64,000 nt of DNA from Nitrospirota bacterium (lineage in GTDB: Bacteria > Nitrospirota > Nitrospiria > Nitrospirales > Nitrospiraceae). Each line of letters opens with the position of its first letter. Positions within the stretch are counted from its first letter, which is position 1. Made by a program: the position numbers and the translations under genes. The notes under the pieces were generated by a model. That model worked only from the letters and a program-made list of their open reading frames with translations, searched no databases and was not told the origin of the DNA. Shown in pieces: positions 16,294 to 24,456 of this stretch. The stretch lies in assembly GCA_002737345.1 (NCBI GenBank), contig NSIK01000018.1, positions 66,417-130,416 on the forward strand, given 5' to 3'.

Positions 16294-19200
16294 TTACTTT
16301 GTTGAGACTGGGATGAGCTGCATCGGTTGCTGAACCGACGCGCTCTTCATCCCGGCTCCCGCTCCATGCAACGGCAGCAGACGGGTATCGCCAGACGGCA
16401 GCACCCGCACATAGCCCCACTGCCCGGACTGGGAGTACGGCAGCCGCTGGTTGCTGTACACATAGTCGCCCGGCAAACGGTAAGGACCGCCGGCCGAAGG
16501 CAGGAAGGCATCGAGGACCTCCGAACCGGAGAACTCGACCACGCTGATCATGTCTGCGCCGCGCATGAACGGCTCGATCGGCCACTCATGTTTCTCGACG
16601 CTGAACATCCCGTTCTGCTCATTGTTCGCTCCGATCACATGGATACGCACGGGATCGCCGACATGCGCTTCGATGAGCGGAGTGTACGGATCTTCTGGCT
16701 TGTCCGCTTTGCACGGCTGGAACATTCTGCCCAGCGAGCAACCCTGCTCCTCACGATACTTGTACGGCTCCGACCGGTAGTTGATACCGGTCAAACCCGC
16801 AACATTCTGCACATACGGCATGAAACTCGTGCCGATGATGTTGTCTTCATCCTGAAAGAACAGCGCCACGTCACGATAGTTCGGACGCATCTCGTTCCCG
16901 GGCACCGAGCGATCGAGAATCACGTCGGCCGCCCAGGCGTTCTTATTCGTGATATCAGCGCCGGTCTTTGCATCCCGGTACTTGGATCCCTTCGGGCCCA
17001 CGATAATTGCGCCAAACAACCCGTTGCGCGGGTTGACCATCACGTTGCCTCCATCCCAGACCAACGACGTCGTTTCACCATTGAACGGATCCGCGTAGTA
17101 GGTGTAGGTCCGTTCGGCGCCAGGCACGATCGTCTGATCGCCTGGGTTGTTGCCGACGTTGATGCCCAACGAATCTTTCGGATCAAAGGCCAATCCGATG
17201 GCGGAGAAGGAAGCCTTGCTCGCCTGCATCTTGTTCTTCAGCTGCACTTTGACGCAATCCCCAACGTTCACGCGGAGCGTGAGCGGCATGGGTTGCGCAC
17301 CGCTCGCCAACTTCGCAGCATCGTCTTCCAAGGCATAGATCTTGGCCTCGGGGTTGCTGATCTGGATCGTCCGCTCGAAGTCCACTTCGATGGAGGCCGG
17401 CGCCTTCGCATTGAACTTCATCGACGGATAATCCAAGGCCACCACTTTGAAACTCTTCACCGGGGCGTCAACCGGACAAACTGGCAAGGCCTTGGGGATC
17501 TCGCCCTTGATGGAGAACCCGGCCGTCAGTTTCTTCAAATCGGCCTGCTCCTTATCGTAGACACGGATAATGCCCCAGCCACCCTCGGAGAACTTCGAGG
17601 AGCGGCCGTTGAAGTGGATGTAGTCACCCGCTTGCAACCGCGGCCCGCCGGCTTGTGGCACTACAAGGTCATAGCGCTCGGCAATGCCGACGTGCATCGA
17701 ATTCTTCCGGTTGGCATCGCCTGCATATCGCTCACTCAAGAACGTATGGCCGGACAGGGTCCAGGTCACCGTTTCGTTCATCAAGGTATGCAACAGCCGA
17801 AACACCATCGTATCACCGACATACGCCCTCAAGAGCGGCGTGTAGGGATCACCATGAATCTGGCTATTGAAGGCCTGCGACACATCCGGGTTGGTGGCTA
17901 ACCGCTGCGCGATCGGCGCAGCCCGGAAATTCAACCCGCTGCCTGTGGTATGGGTTCCACCGTTCAAGAAGGGCATCGGCGTCATATACAACTTATCTGG
18001 CATCATGAAGGACACGGTCTTTCCCGCTTCGAGCGCCACTTCGACCGGCTGCCCCGGGGGATTGCCCGCGGTCACGATGTTAACCGTGTGTGGCACCGTA
18101 TCGTGCATCTGGACGATCAACTCACGGAAGCTGTTGTTGACGCCATGGCCCACCGGTTCCACCGTGTGAATGTCCGCGATCGGTCCGCTCCTGACTAGCT
18201 TCCCGGTCTTCGGATCATGGTAGGTCGATCCCACTGGCTCCGCGATGAAGGTGCCGAATCCGCCGTGCGGCCAGGTGGTCGCGCCAAACGCATGGTCGTG
18301 CCAAAACACGGTGCCCACGTCCGCATCGACCCAGAACCGCTGACGCACGAACTCCACCGTCACGATGTCGTTCGCCGGGTGATCGTTCTTCAGTCCCTTG
18401 GCCAAGGTAATCGTGCTGCCACTAATCGCCTTGATGCGCGAGATTTCATTGCCCGTCACATTGTCGGCGCCAATAAGGATGAGCGTCCCGACATGGTATT
18501 GACCCGCGTTCTTCACCGCGATCGAGGCTGCGTCTTTTTTGACCGATGCCGTTAGCACCGTGTTCATTGGAGCCGGCAACCCCTTCTTGTTCTTCTTCTG
18601 CAACATCGTGAACGGGCGCACAGACTGCTCATAGGAGAAACCGGTGATCACGCCGTCAGACGACTGGTTGTCAAACTGGAGAAAATGCCAATGGGTATTG
18701 ATCTTCGACGATTGGAAGTTTGTGTAGTCGTCGTCGTCCCACTCGCTGGTCAGCATCCAATCCACGCAATCATAGATGTTGCCACGAACGACTAACGGCA
18801 ACTTGAGGTCGTCGTTGGCCCGGATCGCGGCTTCTTCTTCATGGAGCACGTAGATCAAGCCGTTCGGATCGACCACCGCCGGTTCCTTACCCTGCGCCTT
18901 GGCGATCTTGATGGGCAACTTGATGAAGTGGACGTTGTAGCTCTTCCGTCCCGCGTTCTCCGGGCAGAGGCTCCACACGCCGTTCTCACCAGGCTTAGCC
19001 TGATCGGTGCTCTCCTCGCCGTTCGCATCTCGGCGGATCATCTCCAACCAGGGCGCTCCGGAATGGTTCGGGGAGAACATGACCCGACGGCCGAAGTGCG
19101 GCGTCAGGTGCGGCCAGGCCACTTTGCCCGTCATGGCCTCGAACATAATCGGATGGCGTTTACCAGGATGCGTGGACTTGTACTTGGGATTGTCGATCGT

Positions 19201-21138
19201 GTTCTCGCGCTCGCTCATCGCACGATTGCCGTCCCAGGCCCAATCCAGCACGGTCGCGTCATAGGCGGTGGTCTGGCCCTTCTCGTCGTCCTTGTGGCCA
19301 GGCTTGCCCATGGTGGGCATCTGCATCGCGACCCAATCCTTCACTGTGATAGTGGCAGGGTTGGTGGTCCAGTTGCTCTTGCCCTTGTTGATGATCGTGA
19401 ATTGCTTCCCGAACCAATCCACCGTCTGACCGACCAACTTATCCGACGAAATCGGCGTCTTAATCCGGCCCTTGCGGTCCGGCAATTCTTGAAGATCCGG
19501 CATCACATCGTTCCGGAGGTCTCCCTGCTGGATCGTGTTGTACACGCGCCAGTAGCCCCACATACCCGCCACATAATGGTGTGCGACGTGGCAATGGAAG
19601 AGGAAATCCCCCGCCAACTGCTGGCAGAGACCGGAACCGCACTCCGTCTCCAGATCGAGAGCTTCTGAAGGCCCGATCACTTCGACGTCAACCCGGTCCG
19701 TCTTGGCGCGAATCACGGGATACTTAACCGGACCGTTCACGGCCGTCGCCCAGAGGTTCATGTCGTCGATTGCCCGCGGGCTGCGGGGCCACCGGATGGT
19801 TCCACCGTGAGGATGGTGGGAATGGAACACTTCCGATCCACCGTGGACCAGGCGAAACTTAGCCGGGTCACCGAGGTAGGATCGGGGAATCGTCGGTGAG
19901 GGATCGCCAAACGTATAGGAGCTGTAGCCCATCGACTCGTCTTCAAAGCCGAAGTACTCATGCTGTACATGCATGTTGTTGATGCCGAACGGTTCGCTCC
20001 GATAGTTAATCGCGCGGCCACCGGGACGATACGCATCGGTCAACGGATCGCGCTGTGGGAGAAAGTCGCCCTTCTTGTTCAACGGACGGAACGCTTCGTC
20101 ACCGACTTCATGATAAATTATAACAAACTCCCGAAAGTCAGGGCCGGTTCCGTTCTTAATCATGACCTGCCAACCACTAGAAGCGGGCGCGAGATCGCCT
20201 GAACCAAGTGCCTCGAGATAGCGTGAGCCCCGTGGCTCGACAATGAAGGCCCCCATCAACCCCATCACCGTCAACTCACGGTCTTGGGCATACGTATGAA
20301 ATTGACGGACACCTTCCTGCGTATTGGGGTGGATATACCACTCAAATGCACCGCTTTTATTTTCCTCAACGACGGAGTCAGGATTGGTCGACGTCGCCGC
20401 AGCTCCGGTAGCGCTTACCACCATGCTAGATCCATGGATATGCAAGCTAACTGGCCCACTCCCCTCCTCTAACTTATTCACAAGGTTAACCTTGAGGCAG
20501 TCCCCCTGATTGGCGCGGAAGACCAGAGGCTGAATCCACTGGGCCTGCACGCCGGGAATTACGGCTCCAGGATCATACCCTTCCTTGTCACGGGCTTCTT
20601 TATTCTTGGCTTCTTCTGCGCGCACCTTGCCGAGATTTTCCTCCAGCACATACATGTACCCAGGATAGAAATCGAGCCACTGGTTCAGCGTGATCTCCAC
20701 GTTGATCGCAAGCACGTTGTACTGCTTCACCGGAGCCGTGGCCGGGCACTTTCCGCCGCCGGTCAAGGAGACCGGTTCTACGCGAGGATCGGACACGAGG
20801 AGCAGATCCTGCCCACCCGCACCATACTGGTGCATCATAGTGGAGGTGTTGTACATGCCGGTGTTGATGCCCTGCACCTGAGGATCCTTAGCCATCTGGT
20901 CCATGACCCGCTTGTGCTGCTGTTCAACCATCGCAGAACGATCGGGCTTGCCGCTCATCGTATCCTCGACGATCGTCTGCCCCTTAAGCTTCTCCGCCCA
21001 GCCGGGCAGCTGATGATTCATCGCAACATGCTGCGATGTGCTCTCGGCGGATGCGAGCGAGACCCCGAGAAGGGCCAAAGCTGCCATCGCGCCAAGCATG
21101 CGGGTAGGCATACAAAGCCGTAGCGTATGAAAAAACAT
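16294..21138 (-). CDS. Giant multicopper oxidase, 1614 residues
   Basis: A signal peptide (about 1-31, SLASAES) is followed by several cupredoxin domains. Copper motifs in order: HIHG (233-236); a degenerate RQFHTY (279-283); HSHHPHGG (439-446); HCH-VAH-H-YVAGM (515-526), a complete type 1 site with C516, H521 and M526; THWHF (815-819); FWHDH (946-949). The usual order in three-domain oxidases is two HxH motifs, then HPxHxH and HCH. Here intact HxH motifs also occur after the HCH motif, so the metal-site arrangement is permuted or duplicated. A further cupredoxin-like region (about 1220-1580) has lost most ligands. Size and multiple domains recall MnxG-type oxidases. The substrate could be Mn(II), Fe(II), Cu(I) or organic, and is not shown. 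It forms its own transcription unit, with a terminator at 16225 and a dyad-containing promoter region at 21210-21251. AAGGAGG lies 8 bases before the ATG. Confidence 0.88.
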   Translation of the reverse strand: MFFHTLRLCMPTRMLGAMAALALLGVSLASAESTSQHVAMNHQLPGWAEKLKGQTIVEDTMSGKPDRSAMVEQQHKRVMDQMAKDPQVQGINTGMYNTSTMMHQYGAGGQDLLLVSDPRVEPVSLTGGGKCPATAPVKQYNVLAINVEITLNQWLDFYPGYMYVLEENLGKVRAEEAKNKEARDKEGYDPGAVIPGVQAQWIQPLVFRANQGDCLKVNLVNKLEEGSGPVSLHIHGSSMVVSATGAAATSTNPDSVVEENKSGAFEWYIHPNTQEGVRQFHTYAQDRELTVMGLMGAFIVEPRGSRYLEALGSGDLAPASSGWQVMIKNGTGPDFREFVIIYHEVGDEAFRPLNKKGDFLPQRDPLTDAYRPGGRAINYRSEPFGINNMHVQHEYFGFEDESMGYSSYTFGDPSPTIPRSYLGDPAKFRLVHGGSEVFHSHHPHGGTIRWPRSPRAIDDMNLWATAVNGPVKYPVIRAKTDRVDVEVIGPSEALDLETECGSGLCQQLAGDFLFHCHVAHHYVAGMWGYWRVYNTIQQGDLRNDVMPDLQELPDRKGRIKTPISSDKLVGQTVDWFGKQFTIINKGKSNWTTNPATITVKDWVAMQMPTMGKPGHKDDEKGQTTAYDATVLDWAWDGNRAMSERENTIDNPKYKSTHPGKRHPIMFEAMTGKVAWPHLTPHFGRRVMFSPNHSGAPWLEMIRRDANGEESTDQAKPGENGVWSLCPENAGRKSYNVHFIKLPIKIAKAQGKEPAVVDPNGLIYVLHEEEAAIRANDDLKLPLVVRGNIYDCVDWMLTSEWDDDDYTNFQSSKINTHWHFLQFDNQSSDGVITGFSYEQSVRPFTMLQKKNKKGLPAPMNTVLTASVKKDAASIAVKNAGQYHVGTLILIGADNVTGNEISRIKAISGSTITLAKGLKNDHPANDIVTVEFVRQRFWVDADVGTVFWHDHAFGATTWPHGGFGTFIAEPVGSTYHDPKTGKLVRSGPIADIHTVEPVGHGVNNSFRELIVQMHDTVPHTVNIVTAGNPPGQPVEVALEAGKTVSFMMPDKLYMTPMPFLNGGTHTTGSGLNFRAAPIAQRLATNPDVSQAFNSQIHGDPYTPLLRAYVGDTMVFRLLHTLMNETVTWTLSGHTFLSERYAGDANRKNSMHVGIAERYDLVVPQAGGPRLQAGDYIHFNGRSSKFSEGGWGIIRVYDKEQADLKKLTAGFSIKGEIPKALPVCPVDAPVKSFKVVALDYPSMKFNAKAPASIEVDFERTIQISNPEAKIYALEDDAAKLASGAQPMPLTLRVNVGDCVKVQLKNKMQASKASFSAIGLAFDPKDSLGINVGNNPGDQTIVPGAERTYTYYADPFNGETTSLVWDGGNVMVNPRNGLFGAIIVGPKGSKYRDAKTGADITNKNAWAADVILDRSVPGNEMRPNYRDVALFFQDEDNIIGTSFMPYVQNVAGLTGINYRSEPYKYREEQGCSLGRMFQPCKADKPEDPYTPLIEAHVGDPVRIHVIGANNEQNGMFSVEKHEWPIEPFMRGADMISVVEFSGSEVLDAFLPSAGGPYRLPGDYVYSNQRLPYSQSGQWGYVRVLPSGDTRLLPLHGAGAGMKSASVQQPMQLIPVSTK

Positions 21139-21209
21139 GGACCAGCCTCCTTAGTAATAGTGAGAGCAAGAGCTACAAACTAAACTCGATCACGAAATCT
21201 CTTGAGCAA

Positions 21210-21251
21210 ATTATACCATACGTTTCCATCCCACGCTTCGCACTGGGATGG
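21210..21251 (-). promoter_or_regulatory. Promoter region of the multicopper oxidase with palindromic operator candidate
   Basis: On the minus strand a TATAAT box (21210-21215) lies about 70 bases before the oxidase ATG. No good -35 box is found at 16-18 bases. A perfect 8-base inverted repeat (CCATCCCA, 10 bases, TGGGATGG; 21226-21251) occupies that position instead. A dyad over the -35 region fits a regulated promoter needing an activator. The rest of the 21139-21471 spacer shows only a short ATTTCAT...ATGAAAT hairpin near 21384-21405, and no c-di-AMP riboswitch pattern before the transporter gene. Confidence 0.45.
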
Positions 21252-21471
21252 CCAGCTTCGATAATGAGGGGCGAAAGATACTGAACTTCCAGAGGGACTG
21301 TCAACCCCTCTGGACACCCTACTCCCGGCAAAATGGCGCCGACCTCGTCCCATGCGGCGCTCTGCGGGACGCCAGGGCCTCATTTCATCGAGACGAATGA
21401 AATCGCCTTCTAATGTCTGACCTCTGCTTCTTCGATGTACGCGCCTCTATTTCTGTGCAATAATTGCCGCT

Positions 21472-23295
21472 ATGCTTCTGAAACGTTGGCTCGTCGGCAA
21501 TCCACTCAAAACTGCACAAGCCGCCCACCAACGGCTTTCGAAACGCCTGGCTCTGGCCGTGTTCTCCTCCGACGCCCTCTCGTCGGTCGCGTATGCCACA
21601 GAAGAAATTCTTCTGGTCCTCGTGCCGGCCAGTCTGGCCTTCGCGCATTTCTCGATCCCGATCAGCGTCATGATCATCCTCCTGCTCGCGATCTTGACGC
21701 TCTCCTATTCGCAGATCATTTTCGAATATCCGGGAGGCGGCGGCGCCTACACCGTCTCGAAATCGAACCTGGGTGAATGGCCGGGCCTGACCGCGGCGGC
21801 CTCGCTGATGATCGATTATGTCCTGACGGTCGCGGTCAGCGTGGCGGCCGGCATCGCCGCCATCACGTCCGCCGTCCCAGCGCTCTTCCCCTATCGCACG
21901 GTACTCGGCGTAGTGGCTATCGTGCTCGTACTGCTGGTCAACCTGCGCGGCGTCCGGGAATCGGGAAAGGTCTTCGCCGTCCCGACCTACCTCTTTATCG
22001 GGGGCATGTTCCTCATGCTGGCCGCAGGCACCTATCAGCTCCTCTTCGGCCAGCTCACGCCAATCACCCCGCAAAGCATGGCGACACAAACCACGGTCGA
22101 GTCGGTCTCGCTGTTTCTCCTGCTCCGCGCCTTCTCATCCGGCTGTACAGCGCTTACCGGAGTAGAAGTCATCTCGAACGGCGTGCCGGCTTTTCGCTTC
22201 CCGGAGCCGAAGAACGCCGCCATTACGATGATCACCATGGCGCTCGTCCTGGGGACCCTCTTCCTCGGCATCAGCACGATGGCCTATCACTTGGGCGTCC
22301 TGCCCAAAGAAGATGAAACCGTCGTCTCGCAAGTGGCACGGGCCATCTTCGGCGAAGGACTCCTCTACTACTTGATCCAGATTTCCACGATGTCGATCTT
22401 GGTCCTCGCGGCGAACAGCGCCTTCGCCGGATTCCCGCGCCTGGCCTCATTGTTGGCCCGCGACGGCTATATGCCCCACCAGATGGAGCTCATGGGAGAC
22501 CGTTTGGTGTTCTCCAACGGCATTCTCATCCTGGGAGCCTTCTCCTGTCTCCTCATCATCCTGTTCGGTGGCGACACCCATGAGCTGATTCCACTCTATG
22601 CCGTTGGCGTCTTCCTCTCCTTCACGCTCTCACAAGCAGGCATGGTCCGCCGCTGGCTGGGCAAGCGCGGGCCCCATTGGCGGAAAAAAATCGTCATTAA
22701 CGGCATCGGCGCAGTCGCCACGGCGATTGCGACCGTGATCATCGCCAGCACCAAGTTCATGCATGGAGCCTGGCTCGTCATCGTGCTGATCCCCATCCTG
22801 ATCATGATGTTCCGCGGCATCCACGCGCACTACCAAGCGGTCTCTGAACAGATCACCCTCGACCGGCGAGGAAGCCGCCCGCCAATGCCGCGGCGCAATA
22901 TCGTCATCCTTCCGATCAGCGGGGTGAACCGCGCCGTCATTCGCGCAGTCGACTATGCCCGCAGCAGGCCGGGAGAAGTCCGAGCGGTGTTCATCGACGT
23001 CGACTCGGAGGCCACGGCCCGGCTCGAAATGCAGTGGGCCCAATGGGGCTGCGGCGTCAACCTCGTCGTGCTGCCCTCACCCTATCGCTCCATCCTGAAT
23101 TCCCTCCTCGACTACGTCGAGGCAATCCTGGAAAAGGAACCGGACACCTGGGTCACCGTCGTGATTCCTGAAATCCTTCCGGCTCGCTGGTGGCAGAACA
23201 TCCTGCACAATCAGCGGGCCCTCTTGCTGAAAGCTTCGCTCCTGTTCAAAGATCGCGTCATCCTGACCGACGTGCCATTCCACCTGACGAGGTGA
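21472..23295 (+). CDS. KimA-like potassium transporter (APC superfamily)
   Basis: 607 residues, the same length as Bacillus subtilis KimA (YdaO). About 12 membrane spans occupy residues 20-450, and a soluble C-terminal domain of about 150 residues follows. The signature SSDALSSVAYATEE near residue 31 and the GGGGAYTVSKSNLG stretch after the second span are typical of the KimA branch. The family imports potassium with high affinity, driven by the proton gradient, and in Firmicutes is inhibited by c-di-AMP. No matching riboswitch or strong ribosome site is visible before the ATG. It is divergent from the multicopper oxidase and overlaps the start region of the next gene. Confidence 0.8.
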   Translation: MLLKRWLVGNPLKTAQAAHQRLSKRLALAVFSSDALSSVAYATEEILLVLVPASLAFAHFSIPISVMIILLLAILTLSYSQIIFEYPGGGGAYTVSKSNLGEWPGLTAAASLMIDYVLTVAVSVAAGIAAITSAVPALFPYRTVLGVVAIVLVLLVNLRGVRESGKVFAVPTYLFIGGMFLMLAAGTYQLLFGQLTPITPQSMATQTTVESVSLFLLLRAFSSGCTALTGVEVISNGVPAFRFPEPKNAAITMITMALVLGTLFLGISTMAYHLGVLPKEDETVVSQVARAIFGEGLLYYLIQISTMSILVLAANSAFAGFPRLASLLARDGYMPHQMELMGDRLVFSNGILILGAFSCLLIILFGGDTHELIPLYAVGVFLSFTLSQAGMVRRWLGKRGPHWRKKIVINGIGAVATAIATVIIASTKFMHGAWLVIVLIPILIMMFRGIHAHYQAVSEQITLDRRGSRPPMPRRNIVILPISGVNRAVIRAVDYARSRPGEVRAVFIDVDSEATARLEMQWAQWGCGVNLVVLPSPYRSILNSLLDYVEAILEKEPDTWVTVVIPEILPARWWQNILHNQRALLLKASLLFKDRVILTDVPFHLTR

Positions 23296-23297
23296 GC

Positions 23298-24356
23298 GTG
23301 AAGAGTGCAAAATTAAAAATTAAAAGCGGAAAATTAAAATTTCATCCTTACATTTTGCCTTTTGCATTTTGCCTTGCGCTAGCGCAGCCAGCCCTCGCAT
23401 TGAAGATCACGGCGCCAGCGGAAGGAGCGAAGCTCACCTCGGGCAAGACCGTCACGGCCCGCGTGGACCTCGGTAAAGACTCCGGCATCGTAAAGGTCCG
23501 CTACTATTGGTATGGAGAGCAGGACGAGACCCTGGTAGGACAGGAAGATGCGACGGCCACGGGATCGATCATCGCGCCGGTAGCCCTCGTCGGACTGGCA
23601 GACCAAGACCCCCCATTCGGCGGGAAGCTCCTCGTCTCCAAGGATGGCATCGGCTTCATGCGCTTGCTGGCAGTCGCGGAAATTTCACGAGGCCGATTGG
23701 GTACGAGATCCATCTTCGATGAAATCCTCGTGAACGTCGAGCCGGCCGCCTCCCTTGCCATCATCGACTTCGAAACGGACAAGCCCCTGCATCTTGGAAG
23801 GGCAGGACAATCCTCCGCCTTCGGCCACGTCGATTCACTAGGCAAGGTCTTTGAGTTGCCGGTGGTGGGAGAATTCACCGACGGGGTAACCCGCCGGATC
23901 AGCACATTGGGCAGTGGCACGAGCTATCAGTCGTCAAATCAAAAAATCATCAAGGTGCTCGCTAACGGACTACTCCAGATTGTCGGCAACGGGAAGGCGA
24001 CGATCACAGTCTCGAATCGCGGCAAGCAGGCCACTCTCGATGTCGCAGTCGACGTGAACGAGGAACCCAACGAGCCTCCGGTCGCCGACGCAGGCCCCAA
24101 TCAATCGATTAAAGCCGGCACGAAGGTGAAGCTAAGCGGCCTCAAGAGCCGGGATGCGGAAGGCGAAGCCCTGTACTATTCCTGGAGCCAGGTGCGAGGC
24201 AGCAAAATTGCGCTCCTGGACGTGAATAACGCCGACGCCTCCTTCCTCGCGCCAGTCGTGTCGGAGAAGCGGACTTACCGGTTTAAGCTGAGGGTGACGG
24301 ATAAGAAGGGGGCGGATAGCGTGCCGGCGTTCGTCGATGTGGTTATTGAGCCGTGA
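23298..24356 (+). CDS. Exported protein with Ig-like (Big_2) and PKD-like domains
   Basis: 352 residues from a GTG at 23298; a GTG at 23292 is an alternative, and the frame is open further back inside the transporter gene. The signal peptide is unusual. It is encoded by an AT-rich run of near-repeats (KSAKLKIKSGKLKFH) before a hydrophobic core ending in ALAQPALAL. Residues of about 20-180 form beta-rich Ig-like modules. A bacterial Ig-like group 2 pattern follows (FELPVVGEFTDGVTR...ITVSNRGKQATLDVAV), then a PKD-like domain beginning PPVADAGPNQSI with SYSW-like YYSWSQV. It is probably a surface or periplasmic protein of unknown role. Translation may be coupled to the transporter. Confidence 0.75.
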   Translation: MKSAKLKIKSGKLKFHPYILPFAFCLALAQPALALKITAPAEGAKLTSGKTVTARVDLGKDSGIVKVRYYWYGEQDETLVGQEDATATGSIIAPVALVGLADQDPPFGGKLLVSKDGIGFMRLLAVAEISRGRLGTRSIFDEILVNVEPAASLAIIDFETDKPLHLGRAGQSSAFGHVDSLGKVFELPVVGEFTDGVTRRISTLGSGTSYQSSNQKIIKVLANGLLQIVGNGKATITVSNRGKQATLDVAVDVNEEPNEPPVADAGPNQSIKAGTKVKLSGLKSRDAEGEALYYSWSQVRGSKIALLDVNNADASFLAPVVSEKRTYRFKLRVTDKKGADSVPAFVDVVIEP

Positions 24357-24361
24357 GGATC

Positions 24362-24456
24362 GGGCGTCACGGGGATGCTCTCCGTGCTCGCGCAACGCGC
24401 GGCCTCGGAAGATCCGCGTTGGACGCGCGCAGTTGAGCGCATCCCCAATCACGCCC
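24362..24456. repeat. Dispersed repeat family 2 with inverted ends
   Basis: A 95-base element between two convergent genes. The left end GGGCGTCACGGGGATGCTC (24362-24380) is the near-complement of the right end GAGCGCATCCCCAATCACGCCC (24435-24456). The interior contains further dyads (GCTCGCGCAACGCGCGG and CCGCGTTGGACGCGCGC). It may act as a bidirectional terminator. Its right edge supplies the TGA stop of the 24449-26014 gene. Confidence 0.6.

Noticed and set aside
21252-21471. c-di-AMP riboswitch before the KimA-like gene
   Set aside because: The conserved riboswitch blocks are not present; only a short hairpin is seen.
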